Shown: positions 46,969 through 55,043 of the stretch, in pieces
How positions within the stretch are numbered: the first letter of the stretch is position 1
How the letters are laid out: every line of letters begins with the position of its first letter
Source of the DNA: an uncultured Marinicella sp.
GTDB lineage: Bacteria; Pseudomonadota; Gammaproteobacteria; Xanthomonadales; Marinicellaceae
Length of the DNA: 64,000 bases
Reading direction: 5' to 3'
Assembly (NCBI GenBank): GCA_947502925.1
Contig: CANNBS010000001.1
Span: forward strand, 62,001 to 126,000
Notes under the pieces: generated by a model
The model's input: the letters and a program-made list of their open reading frames with translations, nothing else
The model's database searches: none
Told to the model about the DNA's origin: nothing
Made by a program: the position numbers and the translations under genes

Positions 46969-47162
46969 AAAAAAAACCGCCGTCACCGAAGTGACAGCGG
47001 TCAATATGCGAAGGCCCCAAACACAAGGCCTTCTTCCATTACCCCGAGAGTGGACATCCGTTTCCCGGTTATGACTCCCTGTGCATAACCATTCGATCCT
47101 CCCTGGATCATTCCCTAAACTGCGTCACTGCGACTAACCATCCCTTGTTAAATTCCTTGGTT
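46969..47162 (-). ncRNA. CsrB/RsmY/RsmZ-like CsrA-sequestering small RNA (predicted)
   Basis: Read on the minus strand from about 47160, this RNA of roughly 190 bases holds nine GGA motifs between 47156 and 47035. Several are presented in hairpin loops: GAUCC-AGGGA-GGAUC (47109-47095), GGUUAUG-CACAGGGAGU-CAUAACC (47090-47067) and a weaker UAAC-AAGGGAUG-GUUA (47150-47135). CCG-GGAAA-CGG (47068-47058) is an alternative. A GAAGGCC/GGCCUUC hairpin (47033-47010) precedes the terminator, a 10-bp stem with cUUCGg loop and eight U (47000-46969). AGGGA/CAGGGA in loops is the known CsrA/RsmA target of the Csr/Rsm sponge RNAs. No conserved protein frame overlaps it. The family assignment rests on pattern only. 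Confidence 0.8.
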
Positions 47163-47165
47163 GTC

Positions 47166-47171
47166 ATTATG
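47166..47171 (-). promoter_or_regulatory. -10 box of the GGA-rich RNA
   Basis: CATAAT on the minus strand (5 of 6 to TATAAT) predicts a start near 47160. No good -35 hexamer is present 17 bases upstream, as expected for an activator-dependent promoter. Confidence 0.6.
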
Positions 47172-47214
47172 TGGGAAAGAAAAATATAAATCTGTCCATA
47201 AATTCTTATTTGCA

Positions 47215-47232
47215 TGTCAATAATTTCCTACA
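47215..47232 (-). promoter_or_regulatory. GacA/UvrY-type upstream activating site (candidate)
   Basis: On the minus strand TGTAGG-AAATTA-TTGACA matches 9 of 12 fixed positions of the GacA site TGTAAG-N6-CTTACA. Its centre is about 63 bases upstream of the predicted RNA start, similar in placement to the site of rsm genes. Confidence 0.5.
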
Positions 47233-47365
47233 AGTAGTTTTCGTACCTTTAGCACAAGCAAAAATCACTTCGCTCATGGAATCTAGCTAAGTCTTATAAG
47301 TAAGTGATTCAAGGAAGCAAAACCTCTCACTAACTGATAAAAATTTTAATCTATTTTTATACTCG

Positions 47366-47530
47366 GTCATCCTCGGACTTGGTCACTATCACGTCCATTT
47401 TATCGTGACAGACCTACGTCCTGTAGGCCATCCGAGAATCTCTGTCAGCCATCGTGATGTTTGTTAATCGCATCAATAATGAGCACCATCAGATTGTTAT
47501 GAGATCCTCGGATCGGTGTCCGAGGATGAC
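47366..47530. repeat. Nested palindromic intergenic element (165 bp)
   Basis: GTCATCCTCGGAC (47366-47378) and GTCCGAGGATGAC (47518-47530) are exact inverted copies bounding the element. Inside are TGACAGA/TCTGTCA (47406-47412, 47441-47447), CCTAC-GTCCT-GTAGG (47413-47427) and a hairpin ATCCTCGGA/TCCGAGGAT (47504-47527). The central CCTAC/GTAGG hairpin recurs in the element at 36581-36800, but the ends differ. Confidence 0.65.
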
Positions 47531-47566
47531 AGGATTTTTTTTGAGCATTAAAGGAAGGTATAAGAC

Positions 47567-47611
47567 AGAGACGCCCTGGTGTAGTGTATTAAACTACACC
47601 AGGGCGTCTCT
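47567..47611. repeat. Perfect 19-bp-arm palindrome after clpB
   Basis: Two 19-base arms (47567-47585 and 47593-47611), beginning AGAGACGCCCTGG and ending CCAGGGCGTCTCT, enclose GTATTAA. It lies 12 bases past the clpB stop. It could end clpB transcription, but neither side has a T tract. It shares the AGAGAC/GTCTCT edge with the palindrome near 20950, so a dispersed repeat is likely. Confidence 0.75.
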
Positions 47612-47622
47612 TTAAAGAACGC

Positions 47623-50193
47623 TTACTGAACCTGAAAGGTCAGTTTCTGATCTGCCAGGTCCACCTGAATGGTTTGTCCCGGGTTAATTTCACCGGCCAG
47701 TAATTTCTGCGCCAATGGATTTTCCAGTTCGTCCTGAATGGCGCGCTTTAATGGGCGTGCACCGTAAACGGGATCGAAACCAACGCGACCGAGAAAATCC
47801 AGCGCGGCATCGCTGACTTCAAGTTTAATGTCTTTAATCACCAGACGTTTTTTAACCCGTTCAACCTGCAGCCCGGCAATTTGTCTGATTTGTTCCTGTT
47901 TCAGCGGGTGAAACACCACAATATCATCAACCCGGTTAATAAATTCCGGTCTGAAATGCCCGCCGACAATCTCCATCACTGAGGCTTTAATGTCTTCATA
48001 ATCATCGTTGATTTTCTGCTGGATTACATCAGAGCCCAGATTCGAGGTCATAATAATAATGGTGTTTTTAAAATCCACCGTGCGCCCCTGACCATCGGTT
48101 AAGCGGCCATCATCCAATACCTGCAATAAAATATTAAACACATCGGGGTGAGCTTTTTCCACCTCATCCAGAAGAATCAGTGAATACGGTTTGCGCCGCA
48201 CCGCTTCGGTGAGATAACCACCCTGGTCGTAACCCACATAACCCGGCGGTGCACCAATTAAACGGGCCACCGAATGTTTCTCCATAAATTCCGACATATC
48301 CAGACGAATGATGGCGTCTTCGGTGTCAAACATAAACTCAGCCAGGGCTTTGGTGAGTTCGGTTTTACCCACACCGGTGGGCCCTAAAAACAGGAAAGAA
48401 CCGGTGGGGCGATTCGGGTCGGATAATCCGGCACGGGAACGCCGAATGGCGTCAGCCACCGCATCGACCGCTTCATTTTGACCAATCAAGCGCTTGTGAA
48501 TGGTGTCTTCCATTTGTAACAGTTTTTGTTTTTCACCGGCCATCATTTTATTCACCGGAATACCGGTCCACATGGACACGATTTCGGCAATTTCATTTTC
48601 GGTGACTTTATTGCGAAGCAGCTTAAACTGACTCATATCGACATCGGTCGCCTCGGCAATTTGTTTTTCCAACTTTGGAATGGTGCCGTATTGCAGTTCC
48701 GACATTTTGGCCAAATCCCCGGACCGTTTAGCGGCTTCAAAGTCCGCTTTAGCCTGTTCTAAAGACTCTTTTAAATGCGTGGTGCCCTGAACCGCGGCTT
48801 TTTCTGCTTTCCAGATTTCATCTAAATCCGAATACTCGCGTTCCAATTGAGCAATATTTTCATCCAGTTCTTTGAGGTGTTTCTTCGAACCTTTGTCTTT
48901 TTCACGCAGCAAAGTTTCGCGCTCCATTTTCATCTGGATCAGACGTCGCTCGACACGATCCATCTTATCGGGTTTGGAATCAATTTCCATGCGGATTCGA
49001 CTGGCGGCTTCATCCATTAAATCGATGGCTTTATCGGGTAAATTTCGATCGGTGATATAACGGTGCGACAACGTGGCCGCGGCGATAATCGCGGGATCCG
49101 TGATTTCCACCGCGTGATGCACTTCATAACGCTCATTTAAACCGCGCAAAATGGCAATGGTGTCCTCAACACTGGGCTCGTCCACAAACACTTTCTGAAA
49201 ACGCCGCTCTAAAGCTTTGTCTTTTTCAATGTGCTCACGGTATTCATCTAAGGTGGTGGCACCGATACAATGCAGTTCGCCCCGCGCCAGGGCCGGTTTC
49301 AGCATATTACCGGCATCCATGGCACCCTCAGCGGCACCGGCACCGACCATGGTATGCAGCTCATCGATAAATAAAATCACCTGGCCTTCTTGTTTGCTCA
49401 GGTCTTTAAGCAGTGCTTTTAAACGTTCTTCGAACTCACCACGGTATTTAGCACCGGCGATTAAAGCCCCTAAATCTAAGGATAATAATTTTTTGCCTTT
49501 CACGCCCTCAGGTACCTCGTTATTCACAATGCGCTGCGCCAGGCCTTCGACAATGGCGGTTTTACCGACACCGGGTTCTCCGATAATCACCGGATTGTTC
49601 TTGGTGCGGCGTTGCAAAATCTGAATGGTGCGGCGAATTTCCGCATCCCGACCGATAATCGGATCAATTTTCGCCGCTTCGGCACGGGCGGTTAAATCGA
49701 TGGTGTACTTTTCCAGCGCCTGACGGTTTTCTTCCGCGCCTTGCTCATTCACCTGTTCTCCGCCACGAATGCTGTCGATGGCTGCCGAGACATTGTCCTC
49801 AGTGGCACCGGCTTTTTTCAATAACTGCGCGGTGGTGTCCGACGATTGCAGTAACGCCAGCGCAAAGAGCTCGCTGGCAATGTATTGATCGCCACGCTTC
49901 TGCGCTAACTTATCGCAGATATTCAACACGCGGTTTAAGTTATTGGACAAGCCAACATCGCCCGGTCCACTGACCGTGGGCATCAGACTGATGGTGTTCT
50001 CCAGTTCCTGTTGCAGCTGGTTCAGGTTCACTCCGGCCTTGGTCAGTACATGTTTTAAGGATGAGTTTTGTTGTTGCAGCATGGCCTGAAGCACATGCGC
50101 GGATTCGATCATATTATGATCCTGACCCACGGCAATGGATTGGGCTTCACTCAACGCCTGCTGAAAATTGGTTGTTAATTTATTGGTATTCAT
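47623..50193 (-). CDS. clpB: ATP-dependent disaggregase ClpB
   Basis: Hexameric AAA+ chaperone that rescues aggregated proteins with DnaK. N-terminal Clp repeats (residues 1-145), first AAA+ module with Walker [15 protein letters not shown] (near 206), the M-domain coiled coil (about 410-530), second AAA+ module with Walker [15 protein letters not shown] (near 605) and C-terminal D2-small domain. Length 856 matches E. coli's 857. It is preceded by a sigma-32-type promoter. Confidence 0.97.
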   Translation of the reverse strand: MNTNKLTTNFQQALSEAQSIAVGQDHNMIESAHVLQAMLQQQNSSLKHVLTKAGVNLNQLQQELENTISLMPTVSGPGDVGLSNNLNRVLNICDKLAQKRGDQYIASELFALALLQSSDTTAQLLKKAGATEDNVSAAIDSIRGGEQVNEQGAEENRQALEKYTIDLTARAEAAKIDPIIGRDAEIRRTIQILQRRTKNNPVIIGEPGVGKTAIVEGLAQRIVNNEVPEGVKGKKLLSLDLGALIAGAKYRGEFEERLKALLKDLSKQEGQVILFIDELHTMVGAGAAEGAMDAGNMLKPALARGELHCIGATTLDEYREHIEKDKALERRFQKVFVDEPSVEDTIAILRGLNERYEVHHAVEITDPAIIAAATLSHRYITDRNLPDKAIDLMDEAASRIRMEIDSKPDKMDRVERRLIQMKMERETLLREKDKGSKKHLKELDENIAQLEREYSDLDEIWKAEKAAVQGTTHLKESLEQAKADFEAAKRSGDLAKMSELQYGTIPKLEKQIAEATDVDMSQFKLLRNKVTENEIAEIVSMWTGIPVNKMMAGEKQKLLQMEDTIHKRLIGQNEAVDAVADAIRRSRAGLSDPNRPTGSFLFLGPTGVGKTELTKALAEFMFDTEDAIIRLDMSEFMEKHSVARLIGAPPGYVGYDQGGYLTEAVRRKPYSLILLDEVEKAHPDVFNILLQVLDDGRLTDGQGRTVDFKNTIIIMTSNLGSDVIQQKINDDYEDIKASVMEIVGGHFRPEFINRVDDIVVFHPLKQEQIRQIAGLQVERVKKRLVIKDIKLEVSDAALDFLGRVGFDPVYGARPLKRAIQDELENPLAQKLLAGEINPGQTIQVDLADQKLTFQVQ

Positions 50194-50225
50194 GGTGTTG
50201 ATGTATATTTTAAACTAACTTATTT

Positions 50226-50251
50226 ATGGGGTTTTTCTTTACTTTTTCAAA
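50226..50251 (-). promoter_or_regulatory. Sigma-32-type heat-shock promoter of clpB
   Basis: On the minus strand TTTGAA (consensus CTTGAA) is followed after 14 bases by CCCCATAA (consensus CCCCATNT), 32 bases before the clpB ATG. Confidence 0.75.
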
Positions 50252-50327
50252 TCTCATCAAGGTTAATCAATGACGCCTTATGGCCCTTTGCGTTACAATA
50301 AACGAACGTTTCATAGAATGACCCGTT

Positions 50328-51905
50328 TTGACTACTTTTGACTATATCATTGTCGGCGCCGGTTCAGCCGGTTGTGTGCTGGCGAACCGGCTCAGTGCCG
50401 ATTCAAACAACCGTGTTTTATTACTGGAAGCCGGCAGTAAAGACTGGAATCCGATGATTCATATGCCGGCCGGTTTATCGAAGCTGGCCACCTTAAAAAG
50501 TCTGAATTGGGGCTACCACACACAGCCCGAGCCCGAACTTAACAACCGCCGCCTGTATTGGCCACGTGGTAAAGTACTCGGTGGTTCATCATCGATTAAC
50601 GCCATGTGCTATTGCCGCGGTCACCGCAAGGACTATGACCATTGGCGTGACATGGGCAATGAAGGCTGGGGGTATGAGGATGTGCTGCCTTATTTCCTTA
50701 AAAACGAAAACAACCAAAGCCTCGACAATGACTATCACAGTAACGATGGCCCCTTATCGGTGTCCGATTTAAGTTATGTTAACCCGCTCAGCCAGGTCTT
50801 TATTGAAGCCGCTGAACAGGCCGGTTATGACCGCACCGATGATTTTAATGGCGCGCGCCAGCGCGGATTTGGTTTGTATCAGGTGACCCAAAAAGATAAT
50901 AAACGTCATTCGGCCGCCCAGGCCTATTTAAATCCCATCATCGATCGCGAGAATCTGACGGTGATGACAAAGGCACTGGCTGAGAAGATTTTGTTCGATG
51001 GCAGTCGTGCCAGCGGTGTTCAGGTTCGCCATAAAAGCACCTCTAAACATTACCACGCCAACAAGGAAGTCATTATTTCCGGTGGCGCCATTAATTCACC
51101 GCAATTACTGATGCTGTCCGGCATCGGCGAAGCCGAGCATTTGCAACAACACGGCATTGAGTTGGTTCATGATTTACCCGGCGTCGGCCAAAACCTGCAA
51201 GACCACCTGGATGTTTGTCTGGTCCAGGGCAGCCGCCAAAGCATCACCTATGACACCATTAACGAGCTGTTGACCGGTCTCAAGTATTACCTGTTCAATA
51301 AAGGGCCCGGCACCTCGAATATCGCTGAAGCCGGTGGTTTTTGGCAAAGTCCTTTGGCCAAGGATGACAGACCGGATTTACAATTTCATTTTGTCCCGGC
51401 GATTCTCGACGATCATGGCCGTAATCGCATCAAAGGCAGTGGCTACACTCTGCACATGTGTATGCTCAGACCCAATAGTCGCGGTCAAATCACCCTGGCT
51501 GACAATAAACCTGACAGCGCGCCGCTGATTCAGGCTAATTACCTGAGTGCTGAAGGCGACCTGGAAACCATGTTGGCCGGGTTTGATATTCAGCGGACAA
51601 TTTTTGCCCAAAAAGCCTTTGATGCATACCGGGATAAGGAAATTTTCCCGGGTGATGACGTGCAAAATAAAGCTGAAATTACTGAATTTATCCGCCAAAA
51701 AGCCGAAACCATTTACCACCCCATCGGCACATGCAAAATGGGCAGTGATGCGATGGCAGTGGTGGACAGCGATTTAAAAGTCCATGGTGTAGCTGGTTTA
51801 CGGGTGGTGGATGCCTCAGTGATGCCAACCCTGATTTCCGGTAACACCAACGCCCCGACCATGATGATGGCAGAAAAAATCAGCGATTCTATTCTCAATA
51901 CCTAA
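50328..51905 (+). CDS. GMC-family FAD-dependent oxidoreductase
   Basis: A 525-residue flavoenzyme of the choline/alcohol dehydrogenase type. FAD-binding GAGSAGC follows the N-terminal beta strand (residues 10-16). Family motifs are PRGKVLGGSSSINAM (GMC signature 1, near 85), GAINSPQLLMLSGIG (signature 2, near 255) and the C-terminal catalytic His region YHPIGTCKMG with NTNAPTMMMAEK. BetA proper is somewhat longer and the substrate is not known. No in-frame ATG precedes the FAD motif: TTG at 50328 is the only good start, and the ATG at 50318 is in another frame. It sits 3 bases before the ABC permease genes. Confidence 0.92.
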   Translation: MTTFDYIIVGAGSAGCVLANRLSADSNNRVLLLEAGSKDWNPMIHMPAGLSKLATLKSLNWGYHTQPEPELNNRRLYWPRGKVLGGSSSINAMCYCRGHRKDYDHWRDMGNEGWGYEDVLPYFLKNENNQSLDNDYHSNDGPLSVSDLSYVNPLSQVFIEAAEQAGYDRTDDFNGARQRGFGLYQVTQKDNKRHSAAQAYLNPIIDRENLTVMTKALAEKILFDGSRASGVQVRHKSTSKHYHANKEVIISGGAINSPQLLMLSGIGEAEHLQQHGIELVHDLPGVGQNLQDHLDVCLVQGSRQSITYDTINELLTGLKYYLFNKGPGTSNIAEAGGFWQSPLAKDDRPDLQFHFVPAILDDHGRNRIKGSGYTLHMCMLRPNSRGQITLADNKPDSAPLIQANYLSAEGDLETMLAGFDIQRTIFAQKAFDAYRDKEIFPGDDVQNKAEITEFIRQKAETIYHPIGTCKMGSDAMAVVDSDLKVHGVAGLRVVDASVMPTLISGNTNAPTMMMAEKISDSILNT

Positions 51906-51908
51906 GCC

Positions 51909-52835
51909 ATGATGCGCTTGCTCTGGCAAAGACTGCTGTGGGCAATTCCGGTACTGTGGCTGGTGCTGACCATAACCTTTGTTTTATTACGGGTGGCGCC
52001 CGGCGGGCCGTTTGATTCTGAGCGCCAGCTCACCACTGAGGCCGCTGCCCAAATCGCGGCTAAATACCAGCTCGATCAACCGGTGCTTGTTCAATATGGC
52101 CAGTACCTCGGACAAGTCCTGCAAGGCGATTTAGGTCCGTCTTTTCAATACCCGGATCAGACCGTGAATGAACTGATTGCCTATGGTTTACCGATTTCAG
52201 CGACCTTGGGGGTTTTGGCTTTACTTGTGGCGCTGATGATTGGTTTGCCATTGGGCGTACTGTCGGCCAAACGTGCCGATAAACCCACGGATTTTTTTAT
52301 TGGCATCACCGCTGTCCTTGGTATCAGCGTACCTAATTTTGTGATCGGCCCTTTGCTGATTCTGGCTTTCGCCGTCTATTGGCCCTTACTGCCGGTGGGC
52401 GGCTGGAATGGTGGTCAAATAAATCATCTGGTGCTGCCGGTCATCACCCTGGCCTTACCCTTTATTGCTTATATCACCCGCTTATTTCGCGGCGCTTTAC
52501 TGGAAGAACTGCAAAAACCCTATATAACCACCGCCCGCGCCAAAGGCTGCAGTGAAGCCAGGATTTTGTGGCTGCATGCTTTTAAACCGGCGATGCTACC
52601 GGTGGTGAGTTTTCTGGGCCCGGCCTCTGTGGGTCTTATCACCGGCTCGGTGGTGATTGAGCAAATTTTCGGCTTGCCCGGTATGGGGCGGTATTTTGTT
52701 CAGGGGGCTTTAAACCGCGATTACACCCTGGTTTTAGGTGTGGTGCTGGTGGTGGCTTTATTGATGCTGATGATGAATACCGTGGCGGATCTGCTCTATC
52801 GATGGCTTGATCCGCGGGCCGGTGAGCAACAATGA
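51909..52835 (+). CDS. Peptide-type ABC transporter permease, OppB/DppB-like
   Basis: A 308-residue permease with six hydrophobic helices. The N-terminal MLLRWQ-like start (RLLWQRLLWAIPVLW) and the EAA loop (KPYITTARAKGCSEARILWLHAF) identify the OppB class. It forms the transmembrane channel with the next gene's product. It overlaps that gene by 4 bases. Confidence 0.92.
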   Translation: MMRLLWQRLLWAIPVLWLVLTITFVLLRVAPGGPFDSERQLTTEAAAQIAAKYQLDQPVLVQYGQYLGQVLQGDLGPSFQYPDQTVNELIAYGLPISATLGVLALLVALMIGLPLGVLSAKRADKPTDFFIGITAVLGISVPNFVIGPLLILAFAVYWPLLPVGGWNGGQINHLVLPVITLALPFIAYITRLFRGALLEELQKPYITTARAKGCSEARILWLHAFKPAMLPVVSFLGPASVGLITGSVVIEQIFGLPGMGRYFVQGALNRDYTLVLGVVLVVALLMLMMNTVADLLYRWLDPRAGEQQ

Positions 52836-53635
52836 AAATTAAACTTGCACTGAGTTGGTTAATTATCATGTCTTTGTGGGTCATTATCGGCCCTTGGTTA
52901 TCAAGCCAGCAACCGGATTTTATTCACTGGGATGCCATGGCGCAGGCACCGGACAGTCAGTTCTGGTTCGGCACCGATGTGATGGGCCGGGATCTCTATG
53001 TCCGGACATTATTAGGCGGGCGTTTATCCTTACTGGTGGCTCTGGTGGCCACCTGTATGAGTTTACTGATTGGTGTCAGTTACGGTTTGTTATCGGGTTA
53101 TCTGGGCGGTCGGACGGATCGCTTCATGATGCGGTTTCTGGATGTCCTGTATGCGCTGCCGTTTTTGTTTCTGGTCATTTTATTGCTGGTGTTTTTTGGT
53201 CAGCATATGATTTTATTGTTTATCGCCATTGGTGGTTATATCTGGCTCGACACGGCGCGCATTGTCCGCGGCCAGACTCTGGTGTTAAAAAAACAGGCCT
53301 ATGTGGAAGCCGCGCAGGCCATGGGTCAATCCACCACCCGGATTTTAAGCCTGCATATCTTGCCAAATTTGCGCGGTGTGGTGATTGTTTATGCCACGCT
53401 GACCATTCCGCAGGTTATTTTAATCGAGTCATTTATCTCGTTTTTAGGCTTGGGTGTACAAGAACCCAACACCTCCTGGGGCACCCTGGTCAGCGAAGGG
53501 GTCGATAACTTACAAACAGCACCGTGGTCACTGTGGATTCCCGGCGCATTTTTATCACTGACCTTAATGGCCTTTAATCTACTCGGTGATGGTTTAAGGG
53601 ATTACTGGGATCCAAAACGCTTACGTCCCCGATGA
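52832..53635 (+). CDS. Peptide-type ABC transporter permease, OppC/DppC-like
   Basis: A 267-residue permease. The N-terminal region has the usual FWFGTDVMGRDLYVRTLLGGRLS (shown in part as GTDVMGRDLYVR) and the EAA loop KQAYVEAAQAMGQSTTRILSLHIL. It makes the second half of the channel. It overlaps oppB (ATGA). Its 3' end overlaps the convergent MscS gene by 15 bases. Confidence 0.92.
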   Translation: MKIKLALSWLIIMSLWVIIGPWLSSQQPDFIHWDAMAQAPDSQFWFGTDVMGRDLYVRTLLGGRLSLLVALVATCMSLLIGVSYGLLSGYLGGRTDRFMMRFLDVLYALPFLFLVILLLVFFGQHMILLFIAIGGYIWLDTARIVRGQTLVLKKQAYVEAAQAMGQSTTRILSLHILPNLRGVVIVYATLTIPQVILIESFISFLGLGVQEPNTSWGTLVSEGVDNLQTAPWSLWIPGAFLSLTLMAFNLLGDGLRDYWDPKRLRPR

Positions 53636-54943
53636 ATCCGGCGCCCGCTCGGTATCGGCGTCCGGTAAAGTCTCTGATGTTTTCTCTTGTACCGGCTGTG
53701 CCAATGCCTCACGCAAAAAACGCACATCAGCACTGCCCGGTGACTGGTGAACACGTAAATCAAAGGCGTCAATCACCGCATAAATATGATCGAAAATATC
53801 ACTTTGGATGGCTTCATATTCAGCCCACACGGTGGTATTGGTAAAAGCATAAATCTGCAAAGGGATGCCCTGATTTTCAGCGGCCTGCTGACGCACCATC
53901 AGCGTCATGTCCTGATGAATACCCGGATGGTTTTTCAGCATATTCACTAAATACGCCCGTAATGTGCCCAGGTTGGTTAAGCGACGGCCATTGATTTTCA
54001 CTTCCATATTGAAATTATGCTCTTTGTTATAGGCTTTAATTTCCTTGTTTTTTTCCTCCAGATACGGCGCCAGTAAACTCGCCTGACTTAGACGTTCCAT
54101 TAATTCATCATCCATAAATTTCACGCTGGTGACATCAATATAAATATTACGCATAATGCGCCTTCCACCGGACTGGGTCATACCCTGCCAGTTTTTAAAG
54201 GAATCTGAAATCAGCGCATAGGTGGGGATGGTGGTAATGGTTTTATCCCAGTTTTGTACCTTCACTGTAGTCAGGGCAATTTCAATAACATCACCATCGG
54301 CACCGTAACTGGGCATCTCCAGCCAGTCACCGATGCGTAACATGTCATTAGCGGACAATTGAATACCCGCAATAAAGCCTAAAATCGGGTCTTTAAACAC
54401 CAGCATCATAACCGCCGTCATGGCGCCTAAGCCACTGATAATCAGTGTCGGTGATTTATTGATCACCACCGCAATCATAAAGATAATTGCGACCACAGTG
54501 AACAGTAATTTAATCGCCTGTAAAAAACCCTGAATGGGCAGATTGCGGGTGCGTTTATGCTCCCTGGCCATGTAACCGACGCCATCAACCAGTGAAAATA
54601 TGGTTAATAATATAAACAGCGTAATCCAAAGTAAGGTAAAAGTCTGTAGCCAGTTAAACAGCGTGGTGTCCTGGTTTAACCATAACCTGATTTGAATAAA
54701 GATAATAATGCCCTGTACCGTGAGGGCAAGGCGGCTAAACAATTTCTCTTCAAACAGAATATCGCGCCATAAGCGTCTTGATTTACGGGTCAGTTTATCC
54801 ACCACATTATGCATGACCCGATGAAACAGCCAGTGAACCAGTAAGGCCGTGACAACAATCACACCAACCATAACCAACGCCGTCTGCCATTGGACCAATT
54901 CAATACCAAACTCGGCGAACCAGTGTTTAATATATTCTTTCAT
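53621..54943 (-). CDS. MscS-family mechanosensitive channel, YbdG-like
   Basis: A 440-residue channel with five or so membrane helices (about residues 18-40, 70-90, 100-120, 135-165 and 165-190) and the pore/vestibule part: LIISGLGAMTAVMMLVFKDPILGFIAGIQL and IGDWLEMPSYGADGDVIEI. The long Glu/Lys-rich loop and GGRRIMRNIYIDVTSV segment match the YbdG subgroup. Its N-terminus lies on the minus strand between two blocks of the peptide transporter, interrupting them. The last residues are acidic and disordered. Confidence 0.9.
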   Translation of the reverse strand: MKEYIKHWFAEFGIELVQWQTALVMVGVIVVTALLVHWLFHRVMHNVVDKLTRKSRRLWRDILFEEKLFSRLALTVQGIIIFIQIRLWLNQDTTLFNWLQTFTLLWITLFILLTIFSLVDGVGYMAREHKRTRNLPIQGFLQAIKLLFTVVAIIFMIAVVINKSPTLIISGLGAMTAVMMLVFKDPILGFIAGIQLSANDMLRIGDWLEMPSYGADGDVIEIALTTVKVQNWDKTITTIPTYALISDSFKNWQGMTQSGGRRIMRNIYIDVTSVKFMDDELMERLSQASLLAPYLEEKNKEIKAYNKEHNFNMEVKINGRRLTNLGTLRAYLVNMLKNHPGIHQDMTLMVRQQAAENQGIPLQIYAFTNTTVWAEYEAIQSDIFDHIYAVIDAFDLRVHQSPGSADVRFLREALAQPVQEKTSETLPDADTERAPDSSGT

Positions 54944-55043
54944 ACATGCTTAATGTGGTTTCTAAACAAACATAGATGGGGTTAGAACGCTGTTTTTAAA
55001 CCGGTGGCTTGTTGACACAATCCTAATCACCTAAAATTAAACA

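Noticed and set aside
52855..53508. 217-codon frame within oppC
   Set aside because: Same-strand shadow of the permease in another frame, with His/Cys-rich composition typical of out-of-frame reading.
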